Shown in pieces: positions 38,153 to 47,090 of a stretch of 64,000 bases of DNA. The stretch is from Mesorhizobium sp. GTDB taxonomy: Bacteria > Pseudomonadota > Alphaproteobacteria > Rhizobiales > Rhizobiaceae. The notes under the pieces were generated by a model. It ran no database searches. It was not told the DNA's origin and was given only the letters and a program-made list of their open reading frames with translations. The stretch's first letter is position 1. Each line of letters starts with the position of its first letter. Both the position numbers and the translations under genes were made by a program. The stretch lies in assembly GCF_024710845.1 (NCBI RefSeq), contig NZ_JANJTZ010000018.1:85185-149184 (forward strand), given 5' to 3'.

Positions 38153-38265
38153 GCCGTCATCCTCGGGCTTGTCCCGAGGATCTACTGCCGGTTGCGGGTT
38201 TTTGGAGACGGTCCTACCAGTTCGCCGACGCTGCAGATCCTTGGGACAAGCCCGAGGATGACGGC
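38153..38265. repeat. Large imperfect inverted repeat
   Basis: A 31-base arm at 38153-38183 (core cctcgggcttgtcccgagga) is repeated in reverse complement at 38235-38265 (core ccttgggacaagcccgagg) with one or two mismatches, around a 51-base loop. The left arm also contains the small palindrome ctcggg-cttgt-cccgag. It lies between the small gene ending at 38011 and the convergent gene ending at 38294. It could fold as a long RNA hairpin and may be a dispersed genomic palindrome or a terminator. Confidence 0.75.
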
Positions 38266-38293
38266 GTTGGAAGCCGTACCTGGCCCTTATCCC

Positions 38294-38887
38294 TCACCGC
38301 CCCCATTTCGGTGGCGGAGGCGCGGAGGGTGGTGTCTTCTTGCGCCGCTGCAGCGACACGAAGAAGCCGACGAAGCCCAGCGCCATCAAGGCGTATCCGA
38401 TCGGAACGGCGCGCGGATCGAGGTCGAACGCCCCTGCCCTCAGCACGATTTCGGCAGAGCGCATCTCGATGCCCTCGGCGTCGCCCTGCCCAAGCACGAA
38501 CCGGTAGCGGCCGCTTTCGACCGGATCGATCAGCCCCGCCTCGTCGCGATAGATCATGCCGCCGATCTGCGGATTGTCGCTGCGCGGCTGCTGGTGCGCG
38601 AACTTGAGCGTGCTCGCCAGCACCGTCCGTCCTTCCACCGATGCCGTCAGCGTCAGAACCGTCGTCGCCCCGTCGAGCGTCAGGCTGCCGAGCGACGACA
38701 TGTCGACAAGCACGCGCACCGGCGCGTCGGCCGGCGCGAGGTTTTCCTCGACCACCTTGAAGCCGCCTTGCCGGTCATAGGCCGGATAGCGCCCGATCTC
38801 GTAGCCCGAGACGTTGGAGACGACGAAGGGATAGCCGATGCCGACCGCGAGGCCGGCCAGAAACATGAGGAGGAAGATGACGCGCAT
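38294..38887 (-). CDS. Membrane-anchored periplasmic protein of unknown function
   Basis: 197 aa, starting at 38887. An N-terminal TM helix (MRVIFLLMFLAGLAVGIGYPF) and a C-terminal one (VPIGYALMALGFVGFFVSL) flank a beta-rich domain of ~130 residues that should face the periplasm; the C-terminus is basic and Pro-rich (RRKKTPPSAPPPP). An upstream ATG at 38923 is possible but adds a charged stretch before the helix. No family recognised. Confidence 0.6.
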   Translation of the reverse strand: MRVIFLLMFLAGLAVGIGYPFVVSNVSGYEIGRYPAYDRQGGFKVVEENLAPADAPVRVLVDMSSLGSLTLDGATTVLTLTASVEGRTVLASTLKFAHQQPRSDNPQIGGMIYRDEAGLIDPVESGRYRFVLGQGDAEGIEMRSAEIVLRAGAFDLDPRAVPIGYALMALGFVGFFVSLQRRKKTPPSAPPPPKWGR

Positions 38888-39002
38888 GGGAAAGCCGGAC
38901 CGTGATGCGCCCCGATGTGGCACGCGCGCACCGGCCTGTCGAGAGGGTGCGGAACCCGGCGGCGGTTCGCGAATTGTCGGCCTACAACAACAGGAGACGG
39001 AG

Positions 39003-39164
39003 ATGAGACGGATACTTTTGGCGATCGCCGGCTATGCATTCGCGGCCTGGTGGACCAGCCGGACCGAGGCGAAAGCGAAACGCAAGGCGCTTGCCAAGGC
39101 TTCGGTCCGCCCGCCACGCAGGGCCAACAAGCTGCAGGGCCACGCCGGCGAACGCGCCAGATAG
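39003..39164 (+). CDS. Small single-helix membrane protein (53 aa)
   Basis: A short, hydrophobic segment (RILLAIAGYAFAAWW) is followed by a strongly basic tail (KAKRKALAKASVRPPRRANK). AGGAGA lies 7 nt before the ATG, which supports translation. It ends 2 nt before the convergent holC gene. Function unknown; the basic tail suggests contact with membrane phosphate groups or nucleic acid, which is inference. Confidence 0.5.
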   Translation: MRRILLAIAGYAFAAWWTSRTEAKAKRKALAKASVRPPRRANKLQGHAGERAR

Positions 39165-39166
39165 TG

Positions 39167-39616
39167 TTATGCCTTGCGTTCCCAGCGCCGGCCGTCGGTC
39201 TGCTGCCAGTAGGTCACCGAGTGGCCGGCGTCCTTCATGCGCTTCCATTGGGCGCGCGCCAGATCGAGCTGGGCCTGGTCGTGACCGTCGAACATGAAGA
39301 CACCGCGCTCGTAGCCGTCGAGCGGCGGCGGCTCGGCGCCGTCGACGACGAAGCGGACGGATGCGGCGTTGGCATTGCCGTTCGAGACGGTCAGAAGGAT
39401 CGGCTGGTCGGTGGCGCGCGGGTCGCTGTCGAGGCCATGGCCGAGGAAGCTGTCGTCCCTGAACGTCCACAGGTGGGTATCCAGCGCGTTGCGCCGTTCC
39501 TCGCTGCCCGCCTGCACCACCACCTTCCAGCCGCGCTCGACGCTCTTCTCGAGCAGAGGCGGCAGCGCCTCCTCGAGCGTCGATTCTGTCAGGTGGTAGA
39601 AGAGAACCTCGGCCAT
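39167..39616 (-). CDS. holC: DNA polymerase III subunit chi
   Basis: 149 aa. Chi links the clamp loader to SSB. The family N-terminus EVLFYHLTESTLEEALPPLL is followed by GWKVVVQAGSEERRNALDTHLW, FLGHG, and FMFDGHDQAQLDLAR. Its ATG overlaps the pepA stop codon by one base (TGATG), so pepA-holC are coupled, an arrangement also seen in other proteobacteria. Confidence 0.93.
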   Translation of the reverse strand: MAEVLFYHLTESTLEEALPPLLEKSVERGWKVVVQAGSEERRNALDTHLWTFRDDSFLGHGLDSDPRATDQPILLTVSNGNANAASVRFVVDGAEPPPLDGYERGVFMFDGHDQAQLDLARAQWKRMKDAGHSVTYWQQTDGRRWERKA

Positions 39617-41100
39617 CAGCCTTCGTAATTGTCTTTCACGAGCCGGTCGAGCAGCCGTACGCCGAAGCCAGAGCCCCAGGAGATCGAATATTCGCTCGGC
39701 GGCGCGTTCATGGCGGTGCCGGCGATGTCCAGATGCGCCCAGGGCGTGTCCTTGACGAAGCGCTTGAGGAACTGCGCGGCGGTGATCGCCCCGCCGTACC
39801 GGCCGCCGATGTTCTTCATGTCGGCGTTCTTCGATTCGATCAGCTTGTCGTAGTCGGGTCCCATCGGCATGCGCCAGAGCTTCTCGGCGGTGGCGAGCCC
39901 CGCTTCCGTGAGCTGGCCCGCCAGCTCGTCGTCGTTGGAGAACAGGCCGGCGTGATATTGCCCGAGCGCCACCATGATCGCGCCGGTCAGCGTCGCCAGG
40001 TTGACCATGAATTTCGGCGCGAACCGGTCGTTGCAGTACCAGAGCGCGTCGCAGAGGACGAGGCGGCCTTCCGCGTCGGTGTTGAGGATCTCGATCGTCT
40101 GCCCCGACATGGAGGTGACGATGTCGCCGGGGCGTTGCGCATGTCCGTCGACCGAGTTCTCCACCAGGCCGACGATGCCGACGACGTTGGCCTTCGCCTT
40201 GCGCCTGGCCAGCACGTGCATGGCACCGATGACGGCCGCCGCCCCGCCCATGTCGCCCTTCATGTCCTCCATGCCGGCCGCGGGCTTCATCGAATTGCCG
40301 CCGGTGTCGAACGAGACGCCCTTGCCGATGAAGGCGACGGGCTTGTCCTTCGCCTTGCCGCCGTTCCACTGCATCACGACCAGCCTGGCGCCGCGCGGGC
40401 TGCCCTGGGCGACGCCGAGCAGTGCGCCCATGCCGAGCTTCTTCATCTCCTTCTCGGCAAGGATCTCGACCTTCACGCCGAGCGCCTCGAGTTCCTTGCA
40501 CTTCGCCGCCATCTCGACCGGGCCGAGCAGATTGGCCGGCTCGTTGACGAGGTCGCGAGCGATGGACACGCCGCCGGCGATGGCCTCAGATGCACCGAAC
40601 GCCGCCTTCGCGGCAGCCGAGCGGCGGGTGACGACGGTAATCCTGGTCCGCTTCGGCTCCTCGTCGCCATCGTCCTTCTTGGTCTTGTAGCGGTCGAACC
40701 GATAGGTCCGCAGCAGGATGCCCAGCGCCATGTCGGCGATCGCCTCCGGATCGGACTCGAAGCCGGGCACATCGGCGTGGACCATGACCTTGGCGGCCTT
40801 CTTGAGATTGGACGCGATCGACCCGCCCACCTTCAGCCAGCCGTCCGTGGTGACCGCCTTGGGATCGCCGACGCCGAGAACGAGGACGCGGTCGACCTCC
40901 ATGCCCGCGGGCACGATGACATCGAGCGTCGACAGCGTCTTCGCCGTGAAGGCGCCCGCCTTGATCGCCTTTTCCAGAAGCGGCCCCGCATCGCCGGCGA
41001 GTTCGACCGATCCGTTCTCGCCGGGAGCGGCAAGGAATACGTGCAGGTCTGCCGCCCCCTTGGATGAGGTGGCGAATCCGATGTCGATGGCAGGCGTCAT
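39616..41100 (-). CDS. pepA: Leucyl aminopeptidase (M17)
   Basis: 494-aa dinuclear-metal exopeptidase that removes N-terminal residues from peptides. The metal and active-site segments are visible in the C-terminal domain: [33 protein letters not shown], and the signature [15 protein letters not shown]. The N-terminal macro-like domain covers ~1-170. The start at 41100 ([10 protein letters not shown]) matches the family; the open frame to 41217 is an unsupported extension. Confidence 0.96.
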   Translation of the reverse strand: MTPAIDIGFATSSKGAADLHVFLAAPGENGSVELAGDAGPLLEKAIKAGAFTAKTLSTLDVIVPAGMEVDRVLVLGVGDPKAVTTDGWLKVGGSIASNLKKAAKVMVHADVPGFESDPEAIADMALGILLRTYRFDRYKTKKDDGDEEPKRTRITVVTRRSAAAKAAFGASEAIAGGVSIARDLVNEPANLLGPVEMAAKCKELEALGVKVEILAEKEMKKLGMGALLGVAQGSPRGARLVVMQWNGGKAKDKPVAFIGKGVSFDTGGNSMKPAAGMEDMKGDMGGAAAVIGAMHVLARRKAKANVVGIVGLVENSVDGHAQRPGDIVTSMSGQTIEILNTDAEGRLVLCDALWYCNDRFAPKFMVNLATLTGAIMVALGQYHAGLFSNDDELAGQLTEAGLATAEKLWRMPMGPDYDKLIESKNADMKNIGGRYGGAITAAQFLKRFVKDTPWAHLDIAGTAMNAPPSEYSISWGSGFGVRLLDRLVKDNYEG

Positions 41101-41303
41101 GTCAGCTCCGGGATGCGAGTCGCGCGCAGGATAGCGGCAAAATCGCCGATCGTCTCTGTAGCCGCGAAACTCGACCGATTGGTGCTGCCGGATAGGGCAA
41201 CGGGCGATCGCGGCCATGCCGGCGCTTTCTTCTTCCTGCCTTAGCCGCTAGACGGGCGTCTGGAAGCGCAACTGCGTCGACCATCAGAAGCACGGACCAC
41301 TCG

Positions 41304-42056
41304 ATGCCCCGCCCCGAGGATGACTATCTCTGGCCTTTCGCCGGCCGCGCGCCAATCCTGGTGCTCGCCGCGCTGACGGTCGCGACGCTGCTGTTCTTCA
41401 ACGTCGTTCCGCAGATCGACATCGCGGTCAGCCGGCTGTTCTTCGAGGAACAGCCCTGCGTAGCGGCGGGGAAGATCTGCGGCAGCTTTCCGCTGTCGTC
41501 GTCGCCGGTCGTCGGGCAGATCCGCCAGGTGCTGCAGGTGACGCCGGTTTTGCTCGCCATCCTCCTGCTGCTGGCGATCCTGTGGCGCATCCTGTCGCGC
41601 CGGTCGCTGGCGCACCCGTTCGACCGGGCGGGCCTCGCTGCCGTCGCCACCCTCGTCCTCGGCGCAGGCGCGCTCGTGAACCTGATCCTGAAAGAACACT
41701 GGGGGCGGCCGCGGCCTCATCTGACCGATCTCTTCGGCGGGCCCTACCCGTTCGTTCCGGCCGGTCACATCACGAATTACTGCGACAGCAACTGTTCCTT
41801 CGTCTCCGGCGAAGCGGCAAGCTCGTTCTGGCTGGTTGCGCTGGCGACCCTCACCCCCATCAGATACCGGGTGCCGGCGCTGATCGCGGCGGCAGCGGTA
41901 GCAAGCGCGACATCGCTGCTGCGCGTTGCCTTCGGCGGACACTATCTCTCCGACGTGATGCTCGGAGCCCTGCTGTCCCTGCTTATCTTCGCAACTCTCG
42001 CCACGCTGATCCGATCCCTGGCAAGACGTCAACAAGGGGATCACATTAGCGCCTAA
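41304..42056 (+). CDS. PAP2-family membrane phosphatase
   Basis: 250 aa, about six TM helices. The three phosphatase motifs are in place: LKEHWGRPRP (KxxxxxxRP), SFVSGEAASS (as SGEA in place of SGH), and RVAFGGHYLSDV (catalytic His and Asp). An insert with cysteines (QPCVAAGKICGSF) sits before motif 1 in the periplasmic loop. This type includes lipid A and undecaprenyl-pyrophosphate phosphatases; the position next to the LPS-transport operon makes a lipid A or isoprenoid substrate reasonable, but this is inference. Confidence 0.85.
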   Translation: MPRPEDDYLWPFAGRAPILVLAALTVATLLFFNVVPQIDIAVSRLFFEEQPCVAAGKICGSFPLSSSPVVGQIRQVLQVTPVLLAILLLLAILWRILSRRSLAHPFDRAGLAAVATLVLGAGALVNLILKEHWGRPRPHLTDLFGGPYPFVPAGHITNYCDSNCSFVSGEAASSFWLVALATLTPIRYRVPALIAAAAVASATSLLRVAFGGHYLSDVMLGALLSLLIFATLATLIRSLARRQQGDHISA

Positions 42057-42085
42057 CCGACTGATCCTCCGACGTTTTCTTCGCG

Positions 42086-42132
42086 AAGGTTAACTCTTCA
42101 CCTTTGGTTAACCTTATCCTTTCGCCTATTTT
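42086..42132 (+). promoter_or_regulatory. Possible promoter and overlapping operator of the lptF operon
   Basis: A candidate -35 TTGGTT (42104-42109), 17-nt spacer and -10 TATTTT (42127-42132) fit sigma70 spacing, about 107 nt before lptF. The -35 lies inside a perfect inverted repeat, aaggttaac (42086-42094) and gttaacctt (42107-42115), two GTTAAC boxes 18 nt apart. This layout would suit a dimeric repressor or activator. The promoter is a weak consensus match. Confidence 0.4.
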
Positions 42133-42238
42133 TAGCCAATCTGGCGTTCCATCCCCGCGACGGATGCGTATGCTCCCGAGCTTCAGCGCCCGCGCTGTCG
42201 ACACACACGCCACGTGCAAGGACGGCTGCCCCAACGCA

Positions 42239-43438
42239 ATGAACCTGATCGAGCGCTACATATTCCGTCGTGCGGCGCGGCTGACCCTGGTCACGCTCGC
42301 GGCAACGACGCTGGTCGTGCTGATCACCCAGGTGCTGATCTACGTGAACGTGCTGACCGATTCGGGCCAGGCTATCACCACGTTCCTGAAACTCGCGGTG
42401 ACGCTCGTGCCTGCGATGATGGTTGTCGTCACGCCGTTCGCGCTTCTCATCGGCGCGTCGCAGACTCTGTCGCAGATGAACGCCGATTCCGAGCTTGCGG
42501 TCATCGAAGGTGCCGGTGGGTCGCAAAAGATCACGGCCAAGCCGATCCTGATCCTCGGCATTGTCCTGACGCTGCTCACTCTCGTCACCGCGCTGTTCGT
42601 CGAGCCCTGGTCGAACCGCCAGCTCCGAACCATCGTCAGTGAGGCCGGCGCCGATCTCGTGCGCCTCGCCGTCCAGTCCGGGTCGTTCAAACGGCTCGAC
42701 GAGGGGCTTTACATCCAGATCGCCGAACAGCTGCCGGGCGGCGGCTTCGGCGGCATCTTCATCGCCGACATGCGCGACGACAAGACGGAGCTTATCTACT
42801 ATGCCCGGCGAGGCGTGATCCTGCCGCAGGGTGAACGCGATCTTCTCGTCATGAGCGAAGGCGAGATACAGCGCCGGGCCGTGGCGACCGGCGAGATTTC
42901 CATCATCCAGTTCGCATCCTACGCCATCGACTTCTCGCAATTCAGCCCGGCGGGAAAGACCACGGCTTTCATGCCCAAGGAACGCAGCACCGCGTTCCTC
43001 CTCAATCCCGACCCGAACGACTATTTCGCCAAGGTCAGGCCGGATATGTTGCGGTCCGAACTCAACCGGCGCTTCTCCGAATGGCTGTTTCCTGTCGCGT
43101 TCGGCCTGATCGCGGTCTATTTCGCCGGCGGAGCGCGCTCCAACCGCCAGGAACGCCTCTGGAGTCTCACGGTAGCCGCGTTCGTCGCGCTCGGCATCCG
43201 TGGCGCAGGCTTCTTCTTCATGAACGCGTCCGGGATAAGCCGTCCGATGACGGTGCTCACCTATGCGCTGCCGCTGGTGACGATTGCGATCTTCGCAGGC
43301 CTGCTCGTTTCGGGACGTCAACTCAGGATTCCGGGGTGGCTCGACAATTGGGGCAGTGCGCTCCTCGCATGGGCCGAACGCCAGCGCATCGCGTTGCAGC
43401 TCAGGCTGGCCGGCTACCGCGCGGGTGGCGGCGCATGA
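42239..43438 (+). CDS. lptF: LPS export permease LptF
   Basis: 399-aa inner-membrane half of the LptB2FG transporter that extracts LPS for export. Six TM helices with a periplasmic beta-jellyroll domain between helices 3 and 4. The N-terminus MNLIERYIFRRAARLTL is typical, as is MNADSELAVIEGAG after TM2 (the coupling helix that contacts LptB). The ATG is at 42239. Overlaps lptG by 4 nt (ATGA). The partner ATPase LptB is not in the window. Confidence 0.94.
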   Translation: MNLIERYIFRRAARLTLVTLAATTLVVLITQVLIYVNVLTDSGQAITTFLKLAVTLVPAMMVVVTPFALLIGASQTLSQMNADSELAVIEGAGGSQKITAKPILILGIVLTLLTLVTALFVEPWSNRQLRTIVSEAGADLVRLAVQSGSFKRLDEGLYIQIAEQLPGGGFGGIFIADMRDDKTELIYYARRGVILPQGERDLLVMSEGEIQRRAVATGEISIIQFASYAIDFSQFSPAGKTTAFMPKERSTAFLLNPDPNDYFAKVRPDMLRSELNRRFSEWLFPVAFGLIAVYFAGGARSNRQERLWSLTVAAFVALGIRGAGFFFMNASGISRPMTVLTYALPLVTIAIFAGLLVSGRQLRIPGWLDNWGSALLAWAERQRIALQLRLAGYRAGGGA

Positions 43439-44523
43439 TCGGGCGCACCCTCTTCACCTACTTTTTCCGCCGCTATCTGGTGATCGTGGCGCAGTTCTTC
43501 GTCGGCGTCGTTGTTATCTCCTTTCTGGTCGACTTCACCGAGTTCTCCAGGCGGGTGGGCTCTCTTCCGGAATATACCGTCGGCGCGGGAATGATGGTCT
43601 CGGCGCTGCGCATTCCGCTGATCGTCCAGACGGCCATACCGTTCATCATCCTGTTCGCCGCGATGTCGACCCTGATGTCGTTGAACCGCAAATACGAACT
43701 CGTCATCGCGCGCTCGGCAGGCATTTCGGCCTGGCAGTTCCTTGGCCCCCTTTGCCTTGCCAGCTTCCTCATCGGAGCGGTCACGATCACGGCTCTCAAC
43801 ACGGTCGCCGCGGCGGCCCTGTCCTATGCCGAGGAAATCGAGGCATCCTTCAGCGGCAAGGCGCGGCGCGAGCCGGGCGGGCAGGCGCTGCCGTGGTTGC
43901 GCCAGCGGACGGACGACGGCGTCACGATCATCGGCGCCAAGAAATCGGCGCAGCGCGGCAGGGTTCTAGGCGAAGCGACCTTCATCCGCTTCGACAAGGA
44001 CGGCTCGATCACCGAACGAATCGATGCAAAACGCGCGGTCCTGACCAAGGGCGCGTGGGCGTTGCAGCAGGTCCAGCGCCTGGATTCCAACGGGCGTCGC
44101 AGCGAGCGCCCGAGGATGGTGATCAAGACCGATCTGCAGCCCGATTTCGTCGAGGAACAGTTTGCAGAACCGGAAACGATCCCGCTCTTCGAACTCGGGG
44201 GAAAGATCGATTCGGCGCGCTCGTTCGGGCTCAGCGCCAATCCATTTGCCATGCAATATCATTCGCTTCTGGCTCTGCCGTTCCTGCTCGTCGCGATGAC
44301 GCTCATCGCAGCGACGGTGTCCATGCGCTTTGCCCGACTTGGGCAGTCGGCACCGATGATTCTGGGTGGCGTCGGGGCGGGCTTTCTGCTTTATGTTACT
44401 TCGGTTCTCGTGAAGGCGTTCGGCAGTTCAGGATTCGTTCCGCCGATGGTCGCTGCGTGGCTTCCGGTGGTGGTCGCAGGGTTTTTCGGAGTGACGTTCC
44501 TGCTGCACAAGGAGGACGGCTAG
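43435..44523 (+). CDS. lptG: LPS export permease LptG
   Basis: 362 aa, partner of LptF with the same six-TM plus jellyroll plan. N-terminus LFTYFFRRYLVIVAQFFVGV; coupling helix LMSLNRKYELVIARSAGIS; C-terminal helices end MVAAWLPVVVAGFFGVTFLL. ATGA overlap with lptF and one-base overlap with lptD (TAGTG) show a tightly packed LPS-transport operon. Confidence 0.94.
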   Translation: MIGRTLFTYFFRRYLVIVAQFFVGVVVISFLVDFTEFSRRVGSLPEYTVGAGMMVSALRIPLIVQTAIPFIILFAAMSTLMSLNRKYELVIARSAGISAWQFLGPLCLASFLIGAVTITALNTVAAAALSYAEEIEASFSGKARREPGGQALPWLRQRTDDGVTIIGAKKSAQRGRVLGEATFIRFDKDGSITERIDAKRAVLTKGAWALQQVQRLDSNGRRSERPRMVIKTDLQPDFVEEQFAEPETIPLFELGGKIDSARSFGLSANPFAMQYHSLLALPFLLVAMTLIAATVSMRFARLGQSAPMILGGVGAGFLLYVTSVLVKAFGSSGFVPPMVAAWLPVVVAGFFGVTFLLHKEDG

Positions 44524-47003
44524 TGGGGGTTAAGAGGGGCAGCGGGAGCGTATTCGCCCGCGCGGCGCGCCTGTCCGGCGCGAGCGCGCTGGCGTGCGTC
44601 CTCGTATTCGCCGCGATCCCCCTGAATGTCGCCGTCGCCCAGACCGCCGAGGATCTCATTCCCCAGCCGAGCGGCAACGAGCAGATGCTGCTCGAAGCCG
44701 ACACGCTGATCTACGACAACGATCAGGAGCGCGTGACGGCGGCCGGTTCGGTCCAGATCGAATACAACGGCAACCGGATCGTCGCCCAGCGCGTCACCTA
44801 TGACCGCAAGACCGGACGGGTCATCGCCACCGGCAATGTGGAGCTGGTCGACCGGCAGGGCACCAAGATCTATTCCGACGAAGTCGACATCACCGACGAC
44901 TTCCGCGACGGCTTCGTCAATGCGTTGCGTGTCGAGACCGCAGACAAGACCTATTTCGCCGCCGAGAGCGCGGAGCGCCGCAACGGCATGCTCACCACGT
45001 TCAACAATGGCGTCTACACCGCCTGCGAACCGTGCGAGGACAAGCCGGGCAAGCCGCCGATCTGGCGCATCAAGGCGCAGCGGATCATCTGGAACGGCGA
45101 AGCCAAGACCGTCCGATTCGAGCGCGCGAGATTCGAGCTGTTCGGTCTTCCGATCGTCCAGGTCCCCTACTTCACCATTCCCGATCCGACGGTGAAGCGC
45201 AAAAGCGGGTTCCTGATTCCCGGCATCGGCTACAAAAGTGAACTCGGCGCCAGCCTGACGGTCCCCTACTACCTCGCGCTGTCACCGACATACGACGCCC
45301 TGTTCAAGGGCACCTACTACGGCCGCCAGGGTTTCCTGGGCGAAGCCCAGTGGCGCCAGCAGTTCAACAACGGCGGGTATGAAGTCCGCATCGCCGGAAT
45401 CCACCAGCAGAACCCGGACGCCTTTACAAAGAATACCGTCGACAGCAGCGTGACCAACCGCGGGATGATCGGCACCAAGGGCCAGTTCAAGATCAATCCG
45501 CGCTGGACCTTCGGCTGGGATGTGCTGGTCCAGTCCGACAAGAACTTCAGCCGCACCTACGAGATTAACGGCTTCGACAAGCTGGTTTACCGCAACGAGG
45601 TCTACCTCACCGGTCTGAACGACCGGAACTATTTCGATTTGCGCCTGATGAAGTTCGACGTGCAGGAAACCGCGCTCGACAATAATCCGGTGACCGGTGT
45701 CGAAAATGCCAGCGCACGCGACCCAAAGCAGCCCTGGGTGTTGCCGTCGCTCGACTATACCAAGACCGTGGAAGACGTCGGCGGCGGGCAGGTCCGTTTC
45801 GACATGAATGTCACCGGCATCTCGCGCGGCCGGCAGGATGTGAGCTACCAGACGATCCTCGGTGACGATCCGGATACGGCCCCCATCGAGGCGAGCTACA
45901 AGCGACCTTACCGTATCAGTGGAATCGAAGGTCAAACCGGCCGGGTCACCGCAGAGGCGGAGTGGAAGCGCGAGATCGTTGCCGCGAACGGCTTTATCGT
46001 GACGCCGCTGTTGCACGTTAGGGGCGACGGAATCTACTCCGATCCCACCTCAACATCGGTCGATGCGGTCAACGCAATGGCTGGGTATCTCAACGGCCTC
46101 CAATACAGCCACGATCCGGCCCTCGCCTATTCCGGTGTCGAGGCCGACATCCGCTCGTCCTATTTCCGCCCGATGGCGACGGCCGGCCTCGAATTCCGTT
46201 GGCCCTGGCTATTCGCGGGGGCCAACTCCAGCCACGTCCTGGAACCCATGGCGCAGCTGCTCGTGCGCCCGAACGAGGCCTACGGCCGAACGCTCGATAT
46301 CCCCAACGAGGACGCGCAGAGCTTCGTCTTCGACGCGGCAACGCTGTTCGAGCGTGACAAGTTTTCCGGCTTCGACCGGGTCGAGGGCGGCACCCGGGCC
46401 AATCTCGGTATGCGCTACACGGGTTCGTTCTGGAGCGGGTGGAGCGCCAACGGCATCTTCGGACAATCCTACCATATTGCCGGAGACAACCCGTTCGCCT
46501 CGCCCGACCTCGTCAATGTCGGTGCCTATTCCGGACTTGAGACCGACCGGTCCGACTTCGTCGCATTGTTCGGCGTCGCCAGCCCCAGCGGTTTGTCGAT
46601 TTCCGCCAGCGGGCGTTTCGACGAGCAGACTTTCGAGACCCGCCGCGCCGAGCTGAAGACCGGTTTCACGGTCGGACAGCTTACCACCTCGGCGCGCTAT
46701 GCGTTCATCCAGAAGCAGCCGCTTTACGGTTTCACCGAAGACCGCAAAGAGCTAACCGTGTCGGGCAAGTTCGACTTTAACCAGAACTGGTCAGGTTTCG
46801 CCTCGGCCACGCATGACTTCATCCAGGAAAGACTGGTGCGCAACTCAATCGGCTTCCAGTATGACGACGAGTGCTTCACCTACCAGATGACCTTCACGCA
46901 GGTCCGTCCGACGGATGAAAAGGAATCGATGACCGTCGGTTTCAACGTCTCGTTCCGGACGCTCGGCGACTTCGGATCGAATTCGAACGTGCTCGACCAG
47001 TAA
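44523..47003 (+). CDS. lptD: LPS-assembly protein LptD
   Basis: 826 aa. Outer-membrane protein that inserts LPS into the outer leaflet. The GTG start at 44523 precedes a signal peptide (CVLVFAAIPLNVAVAQ). Residues ~50-160 are the OstA/LptA-like beta-jellyroll (EADTLIYDNDQERVTAAGS); the rest is the 26-strand barrel with aromatic girdle strands. Cysteines: C168 and C171 (CEPC) and C784 (DDECFTYQ), a three-Cys set that could form the disulfide joining the jellyroll and barrel as in E. coli LptD, though the pattern differs. Confidence 0.94.
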   Translation: MGVKRGSGSVFARAARLSGASALACVLVFAAIPLNVAVAQTAEDLIPQPSGNEQMLLEADTLIYDNDQERVTAAGSVQIEYNGNRIVAQRVTYDRKTGRVIATGNVELVDRQGTKIYSDEVDITDDFRDGFVNALRVETADKTYFAAESAERRNGMLTTFNNGVYTACEPCEDKPGKPPIWRIKAQRIIWNGEAKTVRFERARFELFGLPIVQVPYFTIPDPTVKRKSGFLIPGIGYKSELGASLTVPYYLALSPTYDALFKGTYYGRQGFLGEAQWRQQFNNGGYEVRIAGIHQQNPDAFTKNTVDSSVTNRGMIGTKGQFKINPRWTFGWDVLVQSDKNFSRTYEINGFDKLVYRNEVYLTGLNDRNYFDLRLMKFDVQETALDNNPVTGVENASARDPKQPWVLPSLDYTKTVEDVGGGQVRFDMNVTGISRGRQDVSYQTILGDDPDTAPIEASYKRPYRISGIEGQTGRVTAEAEWKREIVAANGFIVTPLLHVRGDGIYSDPTSTSVDAVNAMAGYLNGLQYSHDPALAYSGVEADIRSSYFRPMATAGLEFRWPWLFAGANSSHVLEPMAQLLVRPNEAYGRTLDIPNEDAQSFVFDAATLFERDKFSGFDRVEGGTRANLGMRYTGSFWSGWSANGIFGQSYHIAGDNPFASPDLVNVGAYSGLETDRSDFVALFGVASPSGLSISASGRFDEQTFETRRAELKTGFTVGQLTTSARYAFIQKQPLYGFTEDRKELTVSGKFDFNQNWSGFASATHDFIQERLVRNSIGFQYDDECFTYQMTFTQVRPTDEKESMTVGFNVSFRTLGDFGSNSNVLDQ

Positions 47004-47090
47004 CAGGCTGGTCGCGGTCACGGTTTCGCCGCAGTAATCGGTCATTTCGCTCAATCATTCAATGAAAGCCGCGAAGACCGGGACGGAGTA

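Noticed and set aside
37074..38265. Considered an insertion sequence or integrated element between the two repeats
   Set aside because: No transposase or integrase, no matching terminal repeats at the two ends, and no target duplication visible.
42086..42115. Considered a CtrA binding site (TTAA-N7-TTAA)
   Set aside because: The two TTAA cores are 14 bases apart, not 7, so the motif does not fit CtrA.
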